Part shown: positions 40,658 through 49,292 of the stretch, piece by piece
Numbering within the stretch: position 1 is the first letter of the stretch
How the letters are laid out: each line of letters begins with the position of its first letter
Source of the DNA: Microbacterium arborescens
GTDB lineage: Bacteria; Actinomycetota; Actinomycetes; Actinomycetales; Microbacteriaceae
Direction: 5' to 3'
DNA: 64,000 nucleotides
NCBI RefSeq assembly: GCF_030369635.1
Contig: NZ_CP128474.1
Span: forward strand, 558,001-622,000
Translations under genes and position numbers: made by a program
Notes under the pieces: generated by a model
Database searches by the model: none
Told to the model about the DNA's origin: nothing
What the model saw: only the letters and a program-made list of their open reading frames with translations

Positions 40658-41598
40658 GCGTTGTTGCTCCTCCGGCTGATGCGCAGCTGGATCACGGCGA
40701 TGATCATGAGGATCACCAGGAGGACCATGGACGCCGCGCTGGCGTAGCCGATCTCGGATTGCTTGAAGCCGGTCTCGTAGATGTACTGCACGATCAGGCG
40801 GTTCTGGGTGCCGGGGCCGCCGCCGTTGAGGGATTGGATGAGCGCGAACTCCTTCATGTGCCCGAGGGTCGACAGGAGGATCACGAGCACCGAGGTCGGG
40901 GCGATCGAGGGCAGGGTGATGTTGCGGAACCGCTGCCACCCGTTCGCGCCGTCGAGCTCCGCCGCCTCGTAGTACGACTTCGGCACGTTGTTGAGCGCGG
41001 CGACGAACAGGAGCATGTTGAAGGCCGCTCCGCCCCAGGAAGACGCCACGATCACGACGAGCAGCGACAGGTCGGCGTTCGACGACCACGGCACACCTTC
41101 GCCGCCGAGGGTGCGGATGATGAAGTTCACGAAGCCGAAGCTCTCGCCGAACATCCAGCGCCAGATGACACCGGTGACGATGGGGGAGACGAGCCAGGGC
41201 AGGAAGAAGATGATGCGGGCGGCCGTCTTGCCTCGTGCCCACACCGCGTTGATGGCGACCGCCATCGCGAGCGAGAGCGCGTAGCTGAGAGGAACCGCGA
41301 ACAGCGTGAAGACGAACGTGCGGGCCAGCGCGCCGTAGAAGCCCGGATCGGTCATCAGCTCGACGTAGTTGGCGAGGCCGACGAACTCGGCGTCGCCCCA
41401 GCCGCGGAAGTCCGTCAGCGAGTACGAGAGCCCGAGCACACCCGGCCACAGGAAGAACAGCGCGAACAGCGCGGCGGTTCCCACCGTGAAGATGAACGGC
41501 GCGAGCCGGTAGCGCCCGAAGACGCGCTTGCGGGGACGGGGCGCGCCGGGCGCCCCCGCCGTGGGGGCGGAGGCGTCCGGCGTGATGGTTGCAGTCAT
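40651..41598 (-). CDS. Sugar ABC importer C permease (MalF type)
   Basis: A 315-residue permease with a basic, Pro-rich tail of about 30 residues, six membrane spans and an EAA loop YYEAAELDGANGWQRF. It follows the binding-protein gene by 22 bases and overlaps the second permease. Together with the neighbouring subunit and binding protein it forms importer C; no ATPase is encoded here. Confidence 0.92.
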   Translation of the reverse strand: MTATITPDASAPTAGAPGAPRPRKRVFGRYRLAPFIFTVGTAALFALFFLWPGVLGLSYSLTDFRGWGDAEFVGLANYVELMTDPGFYGALARTFVFTLFAVPLSYALSLAMAVAINAVWARGKTAARIIFFLPWLVSPIVTGVIWRWMFGESFGFVNFIIRTLGGEGVPWSSNADLSLLVVIVASSWGGAAFNMLLFVAALNNVPKSYYEAAELDGANGWQRFRNITLPSIAPTSVLVILLSTLGHMKEFALIQSLNGGGPGTQNRLIVQYIYETGFKQSEIGYASAASMVLLVILMIIAVIQLRISRRSNNAW

Positions 41599-41620
41599 GC
41601 GATGGGCTCCCCTGGGGAGG

Positions 41621-42886
41621 TCAGTTCATCTGTTCGGTGGAGATGGAGTTGATGTTCGCCACGGTCTGCTCGAGCGTCTGCTCGCCACTGAGGTACTTGA
41701 CCGTCTCGTCCTTCAGCGGCTCGCTGTCGATCGCGAGGCCGGTGTAGCTGTTCTTCAGACCGTCGACGGTCTGACGAGCGGCGATCTCGGGCGACTCGGC
41801 GATCTCGCCGTTGTAGAGGTCGAACGCGTACGCGTCGTCCTGGTAGGTCACCTCGAGCCCTTCGAGGGCGGGCAGGCAGCCGGAGACCTCGCAGTATGCG
41901 CGGTAGTTCTCGGGCTGGTACATCCACTTCACGAAGTCGAGCGTCTCCTTCTCGACGCCCGTGCCGTCGTACGCGACGATCCACGAGGCGGCGCCGTAGT
42001 TGGTCGAGCGGACCGGCTGCTGGGGCAGCGGCACCGACAGCCACTCGAAGTCGGTGATGTTCGACTGGAAGTCGGCGATCTGCCAGACGCCCGACATGTA
42101 GCCCGCGACGCGACCGCTCTTGAAGGTCGCGCTGGGGTCGTCGCCAGCAGCCCAGACCGCCTTGGGCATGAACCCGTCGTCGTTGAGCTTCTTGAAGTAC
42201 TCGAGGGCCTTCTCGCCCTCGGCGTCGAGGGCCCAGGTGCCGTCGCTCTGCTCGGTGACGCCCTGGCTGCCGAATTCGAACAGGAAGGCGCGCAGGCGGT
42301 GCGCGGAGCTGTCCATGACGGCGCCGAACTCGGCATCGGTCTTCTCGACGACCTCGTTCGCGCGCTGGACGTACTCGTCCCACGTCCACTGCTGGTCGAG
42401 GGATGTCGGGTACTCCACGCCGGCGGCATCCCACAGCGACTTGTTGATGAACATACCGACGCCGGTCAGTGTCGTCGGGAGGGCCTTCACTTTGCCGTCG
42501 CCCGGGTCTTCGACGCGCAGGGCCGGGATGACCTTCGCGTCTTCGGCGATGTCGGTCAGGTCGAGCATGCGCGCGGTCCAGGCGGGGTCGGCGTCGGGTG
42601 CCGCGGCGAGGGCCGGGAGGTCGTTGGCCTGCGACGCCGTGCGCAGGCGCGTGCGCAGGTCGTCGTTGGGGACCTCGACGACGTTGACCTTGACGCCGGT
42701 CTCCTCCTCGTACTTCTCGGCGAGCATCGCGTAGCCGCCGCCCTGCGCGGCATCACCCGACTGCACGAACTGGAGGACGACCTGATCGCCCTCTCCGCCG
42801 CCCTGAGACGAGCAGCCAGCGAGCGCGAGGGCGCCGATCGTTGCTCCGACGAGGACGGTGGTGCGAATGGTGCGGGAACTCTTCAC
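41621..42886 (-). CDS. Sugar ABC importer C, substrate-binding lipoprotein
   Basis: A 421-residue binding lipoprotein with lipobox LAGC (Cys25), mature domain opening VVLQFVQSGDA, and the TWTWDEYVQRA block common in CUT1 binding proteins. It is the first gene of the minus-strand operon leading to alpha-mannosidase. GAAGGAGAAGC precedes the start. The promoter region shared with the GH51 gene carries a LacI-type operator over its -35 box. Confidence 0.9.
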   Translation of the reverse strand: MKSSRTIRTTVLVGATIGALALAGCSSQGGGEGDQVVLQFVQSGDAAQGGGYAMLAEKYEEETGVKVNVVEVPNDDLRTRLRTASQANDLPALAAAPDADPAWTARMLDLTDIAEDAKVIPALRVEDPGDGKVKALPTTLTGVGMFINKSLWDAAGVEYPTSLDQQWTWDEYVQRANEVVEKTDAEFGAVMDSSAHRLRAFLFEFGSQGVTEQSDGTWALDAEGEKALEYFKKLNDDGFMPKAVWAAGDDPSATFKSGRVAGYMSGVWQIADFQSNITDFEWLSVPLPQQPVRSTNYGAASWIVAYDGTGVEKETLDFVKWMYQPENYRAYCEVSGCLPALEGLEVTYQDDAYAFDLYNGEIAESPEIAARQTVDGLKNSYTGLAIDSEPLKDETVKYLSGEQTLEQTVANINSISTEQMN

Positions 42887-42959
42887 TGCTTCTCCTTCAC
42901 ACGCGCTCTGCGGTGAGCGCTCGATCGTGTCGCGTCAGGCCGTGGTGCAATTGTCGGCA

Positions 42960-43022
42960 TGTCATGACAATGTGGGTGAGACATACGGTAGCCCCCCGCC
43001 GCCCATCCGGCAAGCGCTTCCC
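42960..43022 (-). promoter_or_regulatory. Promoter of the mannoside operon with LacI-type operator and a TGTCATGACA dyad
   Basis: On the minus strand TTGCCG (43008-43013), a 17-base spacer and TACCGT (42985-42990) form a good promoter. GGCAAGCGCTTCCC (43009-43022) covers the -35 box. TGTCATGACA (42960-42969), a perfect ten-base palindrome, lies in the early transcribed leader and resembles the TGT-N4-ACA sites at the inositol promoter. Confidence 0.62.
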
Positions 43023-43057
43023 GTTTCGGCGGTGTAAAAGCTGAGTGAGGGATGAAT

Positions 43058-43069
43058 GTTACCGGTAAC
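43058..43069 (+). promoter_or_regulatory. Perfect palindrome GTTACCGGTAAC before the arabinofuranosidase
   Basis: A 12-base perfect dyad 41 bases upstream of the GH51 start, of a form used by other LacI-family regulators. It differs in arms from the other operators here, so a separate regulator may control the arabinofuranosidase. TAACGT (43066-43071) could be an overlapping -10 box. Confidence 0.55.
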
Positions 43070-43110
43070 GTGACAGATCAACGTCCTTCGCCAACGCCGG
43101 AAAGGTCCTC

Positions 43111-44631
43111 ATGAGCACCCACGGATCCCTCGATCCCCAAGCCGTCCTCACCGTCGTCGATCGGCGCATCTTCGGGGGCTTCGTCGAGCACCTCGGGCGC
43201 CACATCTACGACGGCATCCACGAGCCCGGTCACCCGACCGCGGGCCCCGACGGCTTCCGCCGCGACGTGGTCGATCTCGTGCGCGAACTCGGGGTCTCGA
43301 CGATCCGGTATCCCGGTGGCAACTTCGTCTCGGGCTATCGCTGGGAAGACGGCGTCGGTCCACGCGAAGAGCGTCCGCGGCGCCTCGACCTCGCGTGGCA
43401 CTCGACCGAGACCAACGAGGTCGGGCTCCACGAGTTCTCGGACTGGCTCGAGCTCGTCGGCAGCGACCTCATGCTCGCGGTGAACCTCGGCACGCGCGGT
43501 ACCCAGGAGGCGTTGGATCTCCTCGAATACGCCAACGTCGACGCCGACACCGCTTGGACCCGGAAGCGGGCGGAGCACGGTCGCCCCGAACCCCTCGGCG
43601 TGCGGATGTGGTGCCTGGGCAACGAGATGGACGGGCCGTGGCAGCTCGGTCACCGCAACGCCGACGACTACGGCAAGCTCGCTTCCCGCACCGCCAAGGC
43701 GATGCGGATGATGCAGCCCGACCTCGAGCTGGTCGTCTGCGGCTCGTCGGGGAGCGGAATGCCGACCTTCGGGTCGTGGGAGCGCACGGTGCTCGAGCAC
43801 ACCTTCGAGGACGTCGACTTCATCTCCTGCCACTCCTACTACCAGGAGCGCGGCGGCGACGCCCAGGAGTTCCTCGCCTCCGGCGTCGACATGGCGCGCT
43901 TCATCGAGTCGGTCGTCGCGATCGCCGACTCGGTCGCCGCGACCAAGCGCAGCGACAAGCGCATCATGATCTCGTTCGACGAGTGGAACGTCTGGTACCT
44001 CTTCGACGAGAACGGCGAGCAGGACGACAAGCCGGAGGAGGCGGGCTGGCCCGTCGCGCCCCGTCTGCTCGAAGACCGGTACCACGCGCTGGATGCCGTC
44101 GTCTTCGGTGACCTGCTGATCACGCTGCTGCAGCACTCCGACCGGGTGCGCTCGGCGTCCCTCGCGCAGCTCGTCAACGTCATCGCACCGATCATGACGG
44201 AGCCCGGCGGGCCGGCCTGGCGCCAGACGACGTTCTTCCCGTTCTCGATCACCTCGCGCCTCACGGGCGAGCGGGTGGTGCGTGTTCCGCTCGACGGTAC
44301 GACCGTGACGAGCTCGCGCTTCGGGGAGATCCCCGCGCTCAACGCCGTCGCCACGGTCGGCGAGCAGGGGACGAGCGTCTTCGTCGTCAACCGTTCCGTC
44401 GGCGAGGCGGCGACCCTCCGTCTCGATGTCTCCGCGCTGATCGCGGAGCTGGGCCGCGAGCCGCGCATCGTCGAGTCGCACCTGCTGCACGACGACGACA
44501 TGTACGCCGCGAACACCCTCGACGACCCGGAGCGGGTCGGGGTCGTGCCGCTCGAGGATGCCGTCATCCGCGACGGCATCCTCGAGATCCCCCTTCCGCC
44601 CGTGAGCTGGGCCGCCCTGCTGCTGGCCTGA
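43111..44631 (+). CDS. Alpha-L-arabinofuranosidase, GH51
   Basis: A 506-residue GH51 enzyme, standard length. The acid/base Glu172 lies in WCLGNEMDGPW and the nucleophile Glu291 in SFDEWNVW, followed by a C-terminal beta-sandwich. IFGGFVEHLGRHIYDGI at the N-terminus is characteristic. It is cytoplasmic and releases L-arabinose from imported arabino-oligosaccharides. GGAAAGG precedes the ATG. It stands alone, divergent from importer C and convergent with the beta-galactosidase gene. Confidence 0.94.
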   Translation: MSTHGSLDPQAVLTVVDRRIFGGFVEHLGRHIYDGIHEPGHPTAGPDGFRRDVVDLVRELGVSTIRYPGGNFVSGYRWEDGVGPREERPRRLDLAWHSTETNEVGLHEFSDWLELVGSDLMLAVNLGTRGTQEALDLLEYANVDADTAWTRKRAEHGRPEPLGVRMWCLGNEMDGPWQLGHRNADDYGKLASRTAKAMRMMQPDLELVVCGSSGSGMPTFGSWERTVLEHTFEDVDFISCHSYYQERGGDAQEFLASGVDMARFIESVVAIADSVAATKRSDKRIMISFDEWNVWYLFDENGEQDDKPEEAGWPVAPRLLEDRYHALDAVVFGDLLITLLQHSDRVRSASLAQLVNVIAPIMTEPGGPAWRQTTFFPFSITSRLTGERVVRVPLDGTTVTSSRFGEIPALNAVATVGEQGTSVFVVNRSVGEAATLRLDVSALIAELGREPRIVESHLLHDDDMYAANTLDDPERVGVVPLEDAVIRDGILEIPLPPVSWAALLLA

Positions 44632-44646
44632 GCGCGACCGCTCAGG
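44627..44646. terminator. Bidirectional terminator hairpin built from both convergent stop codons
   Basis: CCTGAGCG-CGAC-CGCTCAGG is a perfect eight-base-pair stem with a four-base loop. The left arm contains the arabinofuranosidase TGA and the right arm the beta-galactosidase stop (TCA on the plus strand), so one structure ends both genes. Confidence 0.75.
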
Positions 44647-47593
44647 CGGGGCTGAACAACAGGCGCACGGATGCCGCGAAGGCGGGGACACGGTATCGGG
44701 GGAGCACTCCGGGGCCGCAGGTCGCCGTGCCGACACCCGACTGCGCGATGTCGATCGAGAGGTGGGTCGCCGTGGGCGCGGGCAGAAGGGATGCGTGCGT
44801 CGTGTCGGCCAGGGTGCGCCGATCCCACGGCGACACCGTGATGGCGACGCCGGCATCCGTGCTGCCGCCCTGGAGCACGCGAACCCGCACGTCTCCCGTC
44901 TCGGTGCGGATCGTCGCGTCGCGGACACCCCGTCGCGAGCCGCTCTCCTGCGGGCGGACGTGCGGGGTGACGAGGTCGGGCGCGCCCACGCGATGCCACC
45001 CGAAGTGGACGCCCGAGTCGGTGTCCGGGTAGCTCGGCCCCGGCCCGTATCCCGCGAAGTCGAGACCGACCGGCGCCCCCTCCAGGGCGAGGTCGATGCC
45101 GAGCCGTGCCCAGTCGACCTCCCACGGGCCGTGCGGCTCGATGTCCAGGTGCAGCAGCATCCCGTCCTCGACCGCGCGCCACGCCCAGACCGCGTCGATC
45201 GCCGCGTCGTACGACGGCGTGCCGTCGCGGGTCCACGCGGTGAGCGCGAGGTCATCGCGCTCCGTTCCGCGCAGACGGGTCAGCATCCGGTCCATCCGTG
45301 CGGTCGCCCAGCGCTCGGCGTAGGGCGGCAGGTCGGGCTCGTCCCAGCCCGCAGCGCGGTCGTTGTCGGTGGGCGCGCGCCAGATACCCAGGCGCGGCGG
45401 GTCGACCACGCGGGCGGTGCCGAGGACGAGCGGCCGGGCGCGTCGGTCGAAGAGGTGTGCGGCCGGCGCGACCCCGTCCTCCCGCGCCGGTGCGCCGGCG
45501 CGCACGTGCTGTCCGCGGGCGACGACGTGGCCGGGCGACGCCCATGAGGTCTCGTCGCGCAGCGCCGCTTCGAGGGTGAGGACATCGGCGACCTCCGGAG
45601 CGGCGCGGTCGTCCCGGGCTTCCGGGGGAAGCTCGACCACCACGCGTTGACGCGGGGCCGCCGCGATCTCCAGCTCGCCCTGGGCGATGACCGCCCCGTC
45701 GCGCTCGCGTCGCCAGCGCACACGCAGGTGCGACAGATCGATGTGGTCGTAGCGATTGATCACGGCGGCCGCGCGCCGGTCGGCGGCGATCTCGAACACG
45801 ACCGGCGCGATGATCGCCGCATAGTCGACGAGGCCCGGGCGCAGCTCGCGGTCGGCGCTGACGAGCCCGTCGATGACGAAGTTGTGGTCGTGCACCGACT
45901 CGCCGAAGTCGCCGCCGTATCGGATGAGGCGGCGCCCGGTCTCGTCGCGAACGGCGATGCCGTGCTCGACCCACTCCCACACGAACGCTCCGGCGATGCG
46001 GGGGTACCGCTCGACGAGCTCCCAATACTCCTTCACACCGCCGGGGCTGTTGCCCATCGCGTGCCCGAACTCGCACAGGATGAACGGCAGTCCGCGCCGG
46101 CGCACTTCGTCGGCGGTCGCGTCGAATGCGGCGGGATGCAGCGCCTCCTCGCCGATCCGTCGGACTTCCTCGTGCGAGGGGTACATGCGCGAGTAGACGT
46201 CGACGTCGCGGCTGGACCAATCGCCCTCGTAGTGGATGAGCCGCGACGGATCGTGGCCGCGCACCCAATCGGCCATCGCGGTGATGTTCGAGCCGGCACC
46301 GGACTCGTTCCCCAGCGACCACAGGATGACGCTGGGGTGATTCCGGTCGCGGGTCACGGTGCGGCGGATGCGGTCGAGGAACGCCTCGCGCCACGCAGGG
46401 TCCGTGCTGGGGTTCCCACGCCACTCGACGTACTCGTACTCGTGGGTCTCGAGGTCGCACTCGTCGATGAGGTAGAGCCCGTACTCGTCCGCGAGATCGA
46501 GGAAGTCGGGGTGCGGGGGATAGTGCGAGGTTCGTACCGCGTTGATGTTGTGCTGCTTCATCAGCTCGATGTCGTGGCGGGCCAGTGCTTCGGAGTGCAC
46601 CCGTCCGTGCTCCGGATCGTGCTCGTGCCGATTGACGCCCCGCAGTGTGACGGGGCGACCGTTGACGGTCAGGATGCCGTCGGCCGACGCCACGCGCCGG
46701 AATCCGACGCGCAGCGAGACGCGTTCGGCGGCGGTGCTCAGGACGACGTCGTACAGGCGCGGCGTCTCGGCGGACCACGGCGAGACCTCGCCGGCCTCGA
46801 CGAGCGCGGGGGCGAGCGCGGTGTCGACGGTTCCGGGACCGGTGCCGCGGACGACCGTGTCGATGCCGAGCTCGTGGATCCGGACGCCGACGTCGCCCTC
46901 GGCGGCAACGCGCACGGCCAGCTCGCCGCGGCCCGTGGCGGGGTCGTAGTCGGCCGTGACGAAGGCGTCGTCGATGCCGCCCGACGGACGCGCGAGCAGT
47001 TCGACACTGCGGAAGATGCCCGGCAGCCACCACATGTCCTGGTTCTCGAGGTACGTCGCATCCGAGAACTTCGCCACGCGCACTCCGATGACGTTGCCGG
47101 CAGGGCGGACGATGCCCGTCACGTCGAACTCGTGCGTCAGCCGGCTTCCCCGCGTCGAGCCGAGACGCTCACCGTTGAGGAACACGTCTGCCGCCGACTC
47201 GATGCCGTCGAACCGCAGCAGGATCCGCGAGCCCGGAACGGCGGCGGCCGCCGCGAGTCCGGGGTCGAGCGAGAACGCGCGGCGGTAGTCGCCGATCGGG
47301 TTGTGGTCGGGGGGATGCGGCGGATCGATCGGGAACGGGAACTGCACGTTCGAGTAGGCGGGCAGCCCGAAACCGTTGAGGTTCCAGTGCCCCGGGACCA
47401 CGAGCTCCGACCACACCCCGGCCGTTCCGTCGAGCCACGTGTCATCCGGGATGTCGAGAACCGAGGCGCTCACACGGAACTGCCACGTGCCGTCGAGAGG
47501 TTGCGCGGGAGCGTCCGATCGCAGCCGTGTCCGCGGCGGCTCCGATCCCTCGCCGGGGCCGATGCGAGCGATGTCGAAGACCGGCGCGCTCAT
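44642..47593 (-). CDS. Beta-galactosidase, GH2 (LacZ type)
   Basis: A 983-residue five-domain GH2 enzyme. The acid/base Glu430 lies in LWSLGNESGAG and the nucleophile Glu508 in ILCEFGHAMGN. The C-terminal small-chain domain includes WRAPTDNDRAAGWDE. The length matches LacZ. There is no signal peptide. It overlaps nagB by ATGA in an operon with a GlcNAc kinase and a ROK regulator, so the likely substrates are galactosides attached to GlcNAc. Confidence 0.92.
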   Translation of the reverse strand: MSAPVFDIARIGPGEGSEPPRTRLRSDAPAQPLDGTWQFRVSASVLDIPDDTWLDGTAGVWSELVVPGHWNLNGFGLPAYSNVQFPFPIDPPHPPDHNPIGDYRRAFSLDPGLAAAAAVPGSRILLRFDGIESAADVFLNGERLGSTRGSRLTHEFDVTGIVRPAGNVIGVRVAKFSDATYLENQDMWWLPGIFRSVELLARPSGGIDDAFVTADYDPATGRGELAVRVAAEGDVGVRIHELGIDTVVRGTGPGTVDTALAPALVEAGEVSPWSAETPRLYDVVLSTAAERVSLRVGFRRVASADGILTVNGRPVTLRGVNRHEHDPEHGRVHSEALARHDIELMKQHNINAVRTSHYPPHPDFLDLADEYGLYLIDECDLETHEYEYVEWRGNPSTDPAWREAFLDRIRRTVTRDRNHPSVILWSLGNESGAGSNITAMADWVRGHDPSRLIHYEGDWSSRDVDVYSRMYPSHEEVRRIGEEALHPAAFDATADEVRRRGLPFILCEFGHAMGNSPGGVKEYWELVERYPRIAGAFVWEWVEHGIAVRDETGRRLIRYGGDFGESVHDHNFVIDGLVSADRELRPGLVDYAAIIAPVVFEIAADRRAAAVINRYDHIDLSHLRVRWRRERDGAVIAQGELEIAAAPRQRVVVELPPEARDDRAAPEVADVLTLEAALRDETSWASPGHVVARGQHVRAGAPAREDGVAPAAHLFDRRARPLVLGTARVVDPPRLGIWRAPTDNDRAAGWDEPDLPPYAERWATARMDRMLTRLRGTERDDLALTAWTRDGTPSYDAAIDAVWAWRAVEDGMLLHLDIEPHGPWEVDWARLGIDLALEGAPVGLDFAGYGPGPSYPDTDSGVHFGWHRVGAPDLVTPHVRPQESGSRRGVRDATIRTETGDVRVRVLQGGSTDAGVAITVSPWDRRTLADTTHASLLPAPTATHLSIDIAQSGVGTATCGPGVLPRYRVPAFAASVRLLFSPA

Positions 47594-48348
47594 GCGTTCA
47601 CCGGCTGGACGCGGACGGTCGGCGAGAGGCGGGAGGCCGCGGTCTCGTCGAGGAAGAAGGTCACGTCGGGATGCCGCTGCAGGAACGATGCCGGGACGGC
47701 GGCGGTCACCGGACCCGCGACGGCGCGGGCGACGGCCTCCGCCTTGTGCTCGCCCGTCGCGACGAGGACGATGCGCCGCGCCGCGAGGATCGTCCCGACC
47801 CCCTGCGTGAGGGCCCGCGTGGGTACCGGCTCAGCCGGGTCGGGGAAGAACCGGCTGTTGTCGGCGATCGTCCGAGCGGTCAGATCCACGATGCGCGTCC
47901 GGGAGTCGGCGGGGGACCCGGGTTCGTTGAACCCGATGTGCCCGTTGGTCCCGATGCCGAGGATCTGCAGGTCGACGCCGCCTGCCCGTGTGATGGCACG
48001 CTCATAGGCCCCGGCCGCCGCGTCGGCATCCGCTGCCGCGCCGTCGGGTACGTGCACGCTGTCGGGGTCGAGGCGCAGCGGGGCGGTCACATCGCGGGCG
48101 ATGACGGAGTGGTAGCTCTGCGGGTGCTCCGGAGCGAGGCCGGCGTACTCGTCGAGCGCGAAGGCCGTGGCCGACGACAGGTCGAGCCCGGCGCGAACGA
48201 GGATGGCGAGCGACCGGTAGAGCGGCTGGGGCGATGAGCCGGTCGCGACGCCGAGCACGAGGTCCGGGCGGTGGTCGGCCGCGGAAGCGACCGCGTGCGC
48301 GGCGGACGCGCCGGTCGCGACGGGGTCGGGGGAGACGATGATCCTCAC
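47590..48348 (-). CDS. nagB: Glucosamine-6-phosphate deaminase
   Basis: A 252-residue NagB. The active-site region is FALDEYAGL near 63-71, and the C-terminal GIGTNGHIGFNEPGS segment lies near 131-145. It converts glucosamine 6-phosphate to fructose 6-phosphate and ammonia. The GTG start is fixed by GTGA overlap with the upstream kinase gene. No nagA (GlcNAc-6-phosphate deacetylase) is present in the window, so that step must be encoded elsewhere. Confidence 0.94.
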   Translation of the reverse strand: MRIIVSPDPVATGASAAHAVASAADHRPDLVLGVATGSSPQPLYRSLAILVRAGLDLSSATAFALDEYAGLAPEHPQSYHSVIARDVTAPLRLDPDSVHVPDGAAADADAAAGAYERAITRAGGVDLQILGIGTNGHIGFNEPGSPADSRTRIVDLTARTIADNSRFFPDPAEPVPTRALTQGVGTILAARRIVLVATGEHKAEAVARAVAGPVTAAVPASFLQRHPDVTFFLDETAASRLSPTVRVQPVNA

Positions 48349-49292
48349 GGGGTGCCTTTCGTTGCTGAGCGGGCGGCGAGACGGTGGGCGAGGGCGAGGG
48401 CCCCGAAAGCGGGCGCCGTGTCGAGGACCGTGACGCTCAGCGCCCCGTCGCGTGCGGCCACGGCCGCCCGCAGCCCGGCCGAGAGCGCGGGCTGAGCCGT
48501 CATCACCCCACCGGCGGCGATGACATCGTGGCCTCGGGCGCCGCGAGCGCGCACCGCCATCACGAGGTCTGCGAGATGCGCCGTTGCGCGTTCGACGACA
48601 CCGCGCGCCAGTGGCGATCCTGCGCCGAGAGCTTCGAACACCCGTGGCGCCAGCCGGCCCCAGGCGTCTTCGCTCGCCGCGGCCTGGAAGCGCAGCGCCA
48701 GTTCGACGGTGTCGTGCGCGCCGAGCGCATCGAGCAACGACTGAGCGAGGGGGTCGCCGAGTGCCACGGGTCCGTCGCGGTCGACGGCGCGCAGGACGGC
48801 CAGCACCGCGCCGCGGGCGAGGCCGGGAGCGCTCGCATCATCGGCGATGAGCCAGCCGTGCCCGTCTGCGGTGATGGGCGCTCCGTCCGGCCCGGTGCCC
48901 ACGACGATCGAACCGGTGCCGGCGATGACGCAGATGGCGGTGTCGCGCCGCATGGCGGGCGCGAGCAGCAGGGCGTCGTTGACGACGTCGACGAGCCCCG
49001 GGAGCCGCTCGCCCAGAAGCGTTTTCGCGCGCCGCCGCTGGCCGGCGTTGTCGACCCCGTGGGCGCCGACGACCGTCACCGCCGGAGGCGTCCCGACAGC
49101 GGACAGCACCGCATCGCTCAGCCGGTCGAAGTTCGCGACGTCGTCGAACAGCGAGCCGCGCCGCCAGCTCGGACTGGGAACGACCACGTTGACGTCGGTT
49201 CCACCGCCGGAGGCGACGATCTGCGTCTTGGTCCCGCCGACGTCGACGCCGACCACCGGGCCGGATGCGGGGAGGGGGAGAAGATCAGGCAA
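48345..49292 (-). CDS. BadF/BcrAD-type ATPase, probable N-acetylglucosamine kinase
   Basis: A 315-residue ASKHA-fold kinase of the BadF/BadG/BcrA/BcrD family. The phosphate-1 loop VGVDVGGTKTQIV (13-25), the phosphate-2 region CVIAGTGSIVVG and an adenosine-region AAGGVM near residue 265 are visible. Bacterial and eukaryotic GlcNAc kinases belong here, and nagB directly downstream supports that substrate. The TTG start at 49292 lies eight bases inside the ROK gene with GGAGCG upstream; a GTG at 49256 is an alternative. Its stop overlaps nagB by GTGA. Confidence 0.82.
   Translation of the reverse strand: MPDLLPLPASGPVVGVDVGGTKTQIVASGGGTDVNVVVPSPSWRRGSLFDDVANFDRLSDAVLSAVGTPPAVTVVGAHGVDNAGQRRRAKTLLGERLPGLVDVVNDALLLAPAMRRDTAICVIAGTGSIVVGTGPDGAPITADGHGWLIADDASAPGLARGAVLAVLRAVDRDGPVALGDPLAQSLLDALGAHDTVELALRFQAAASEDAWGRLAPRVFEALGAGSPLARGVVERATAHLADLVMAVRARGARGHDVIAAGGVMTAQPALSAGLRAAVAARDGALSVTVLDTAPAFGALALAHRLAARSATKGTP

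Noticed and set aside
45647..48007. Plus-strand open frame of 786 codons opposite the beta-galactosidase and nagB genes
   Set aside because: The opposite strand encodes GH2 and NagB with complete active sites. The plus-strand product is Arg/Val/Asp-rich without structure or a ribosome-binding site.
49012..49028. Operator-like AGAAGCGTTTTCGCG inside the GlcNAc kinase gene
   Set aside because: It is intragenic, about 270 bases into the coding region, with no promoter nearby and only partial symmetry, so it was not counted among the LacI-type sites.
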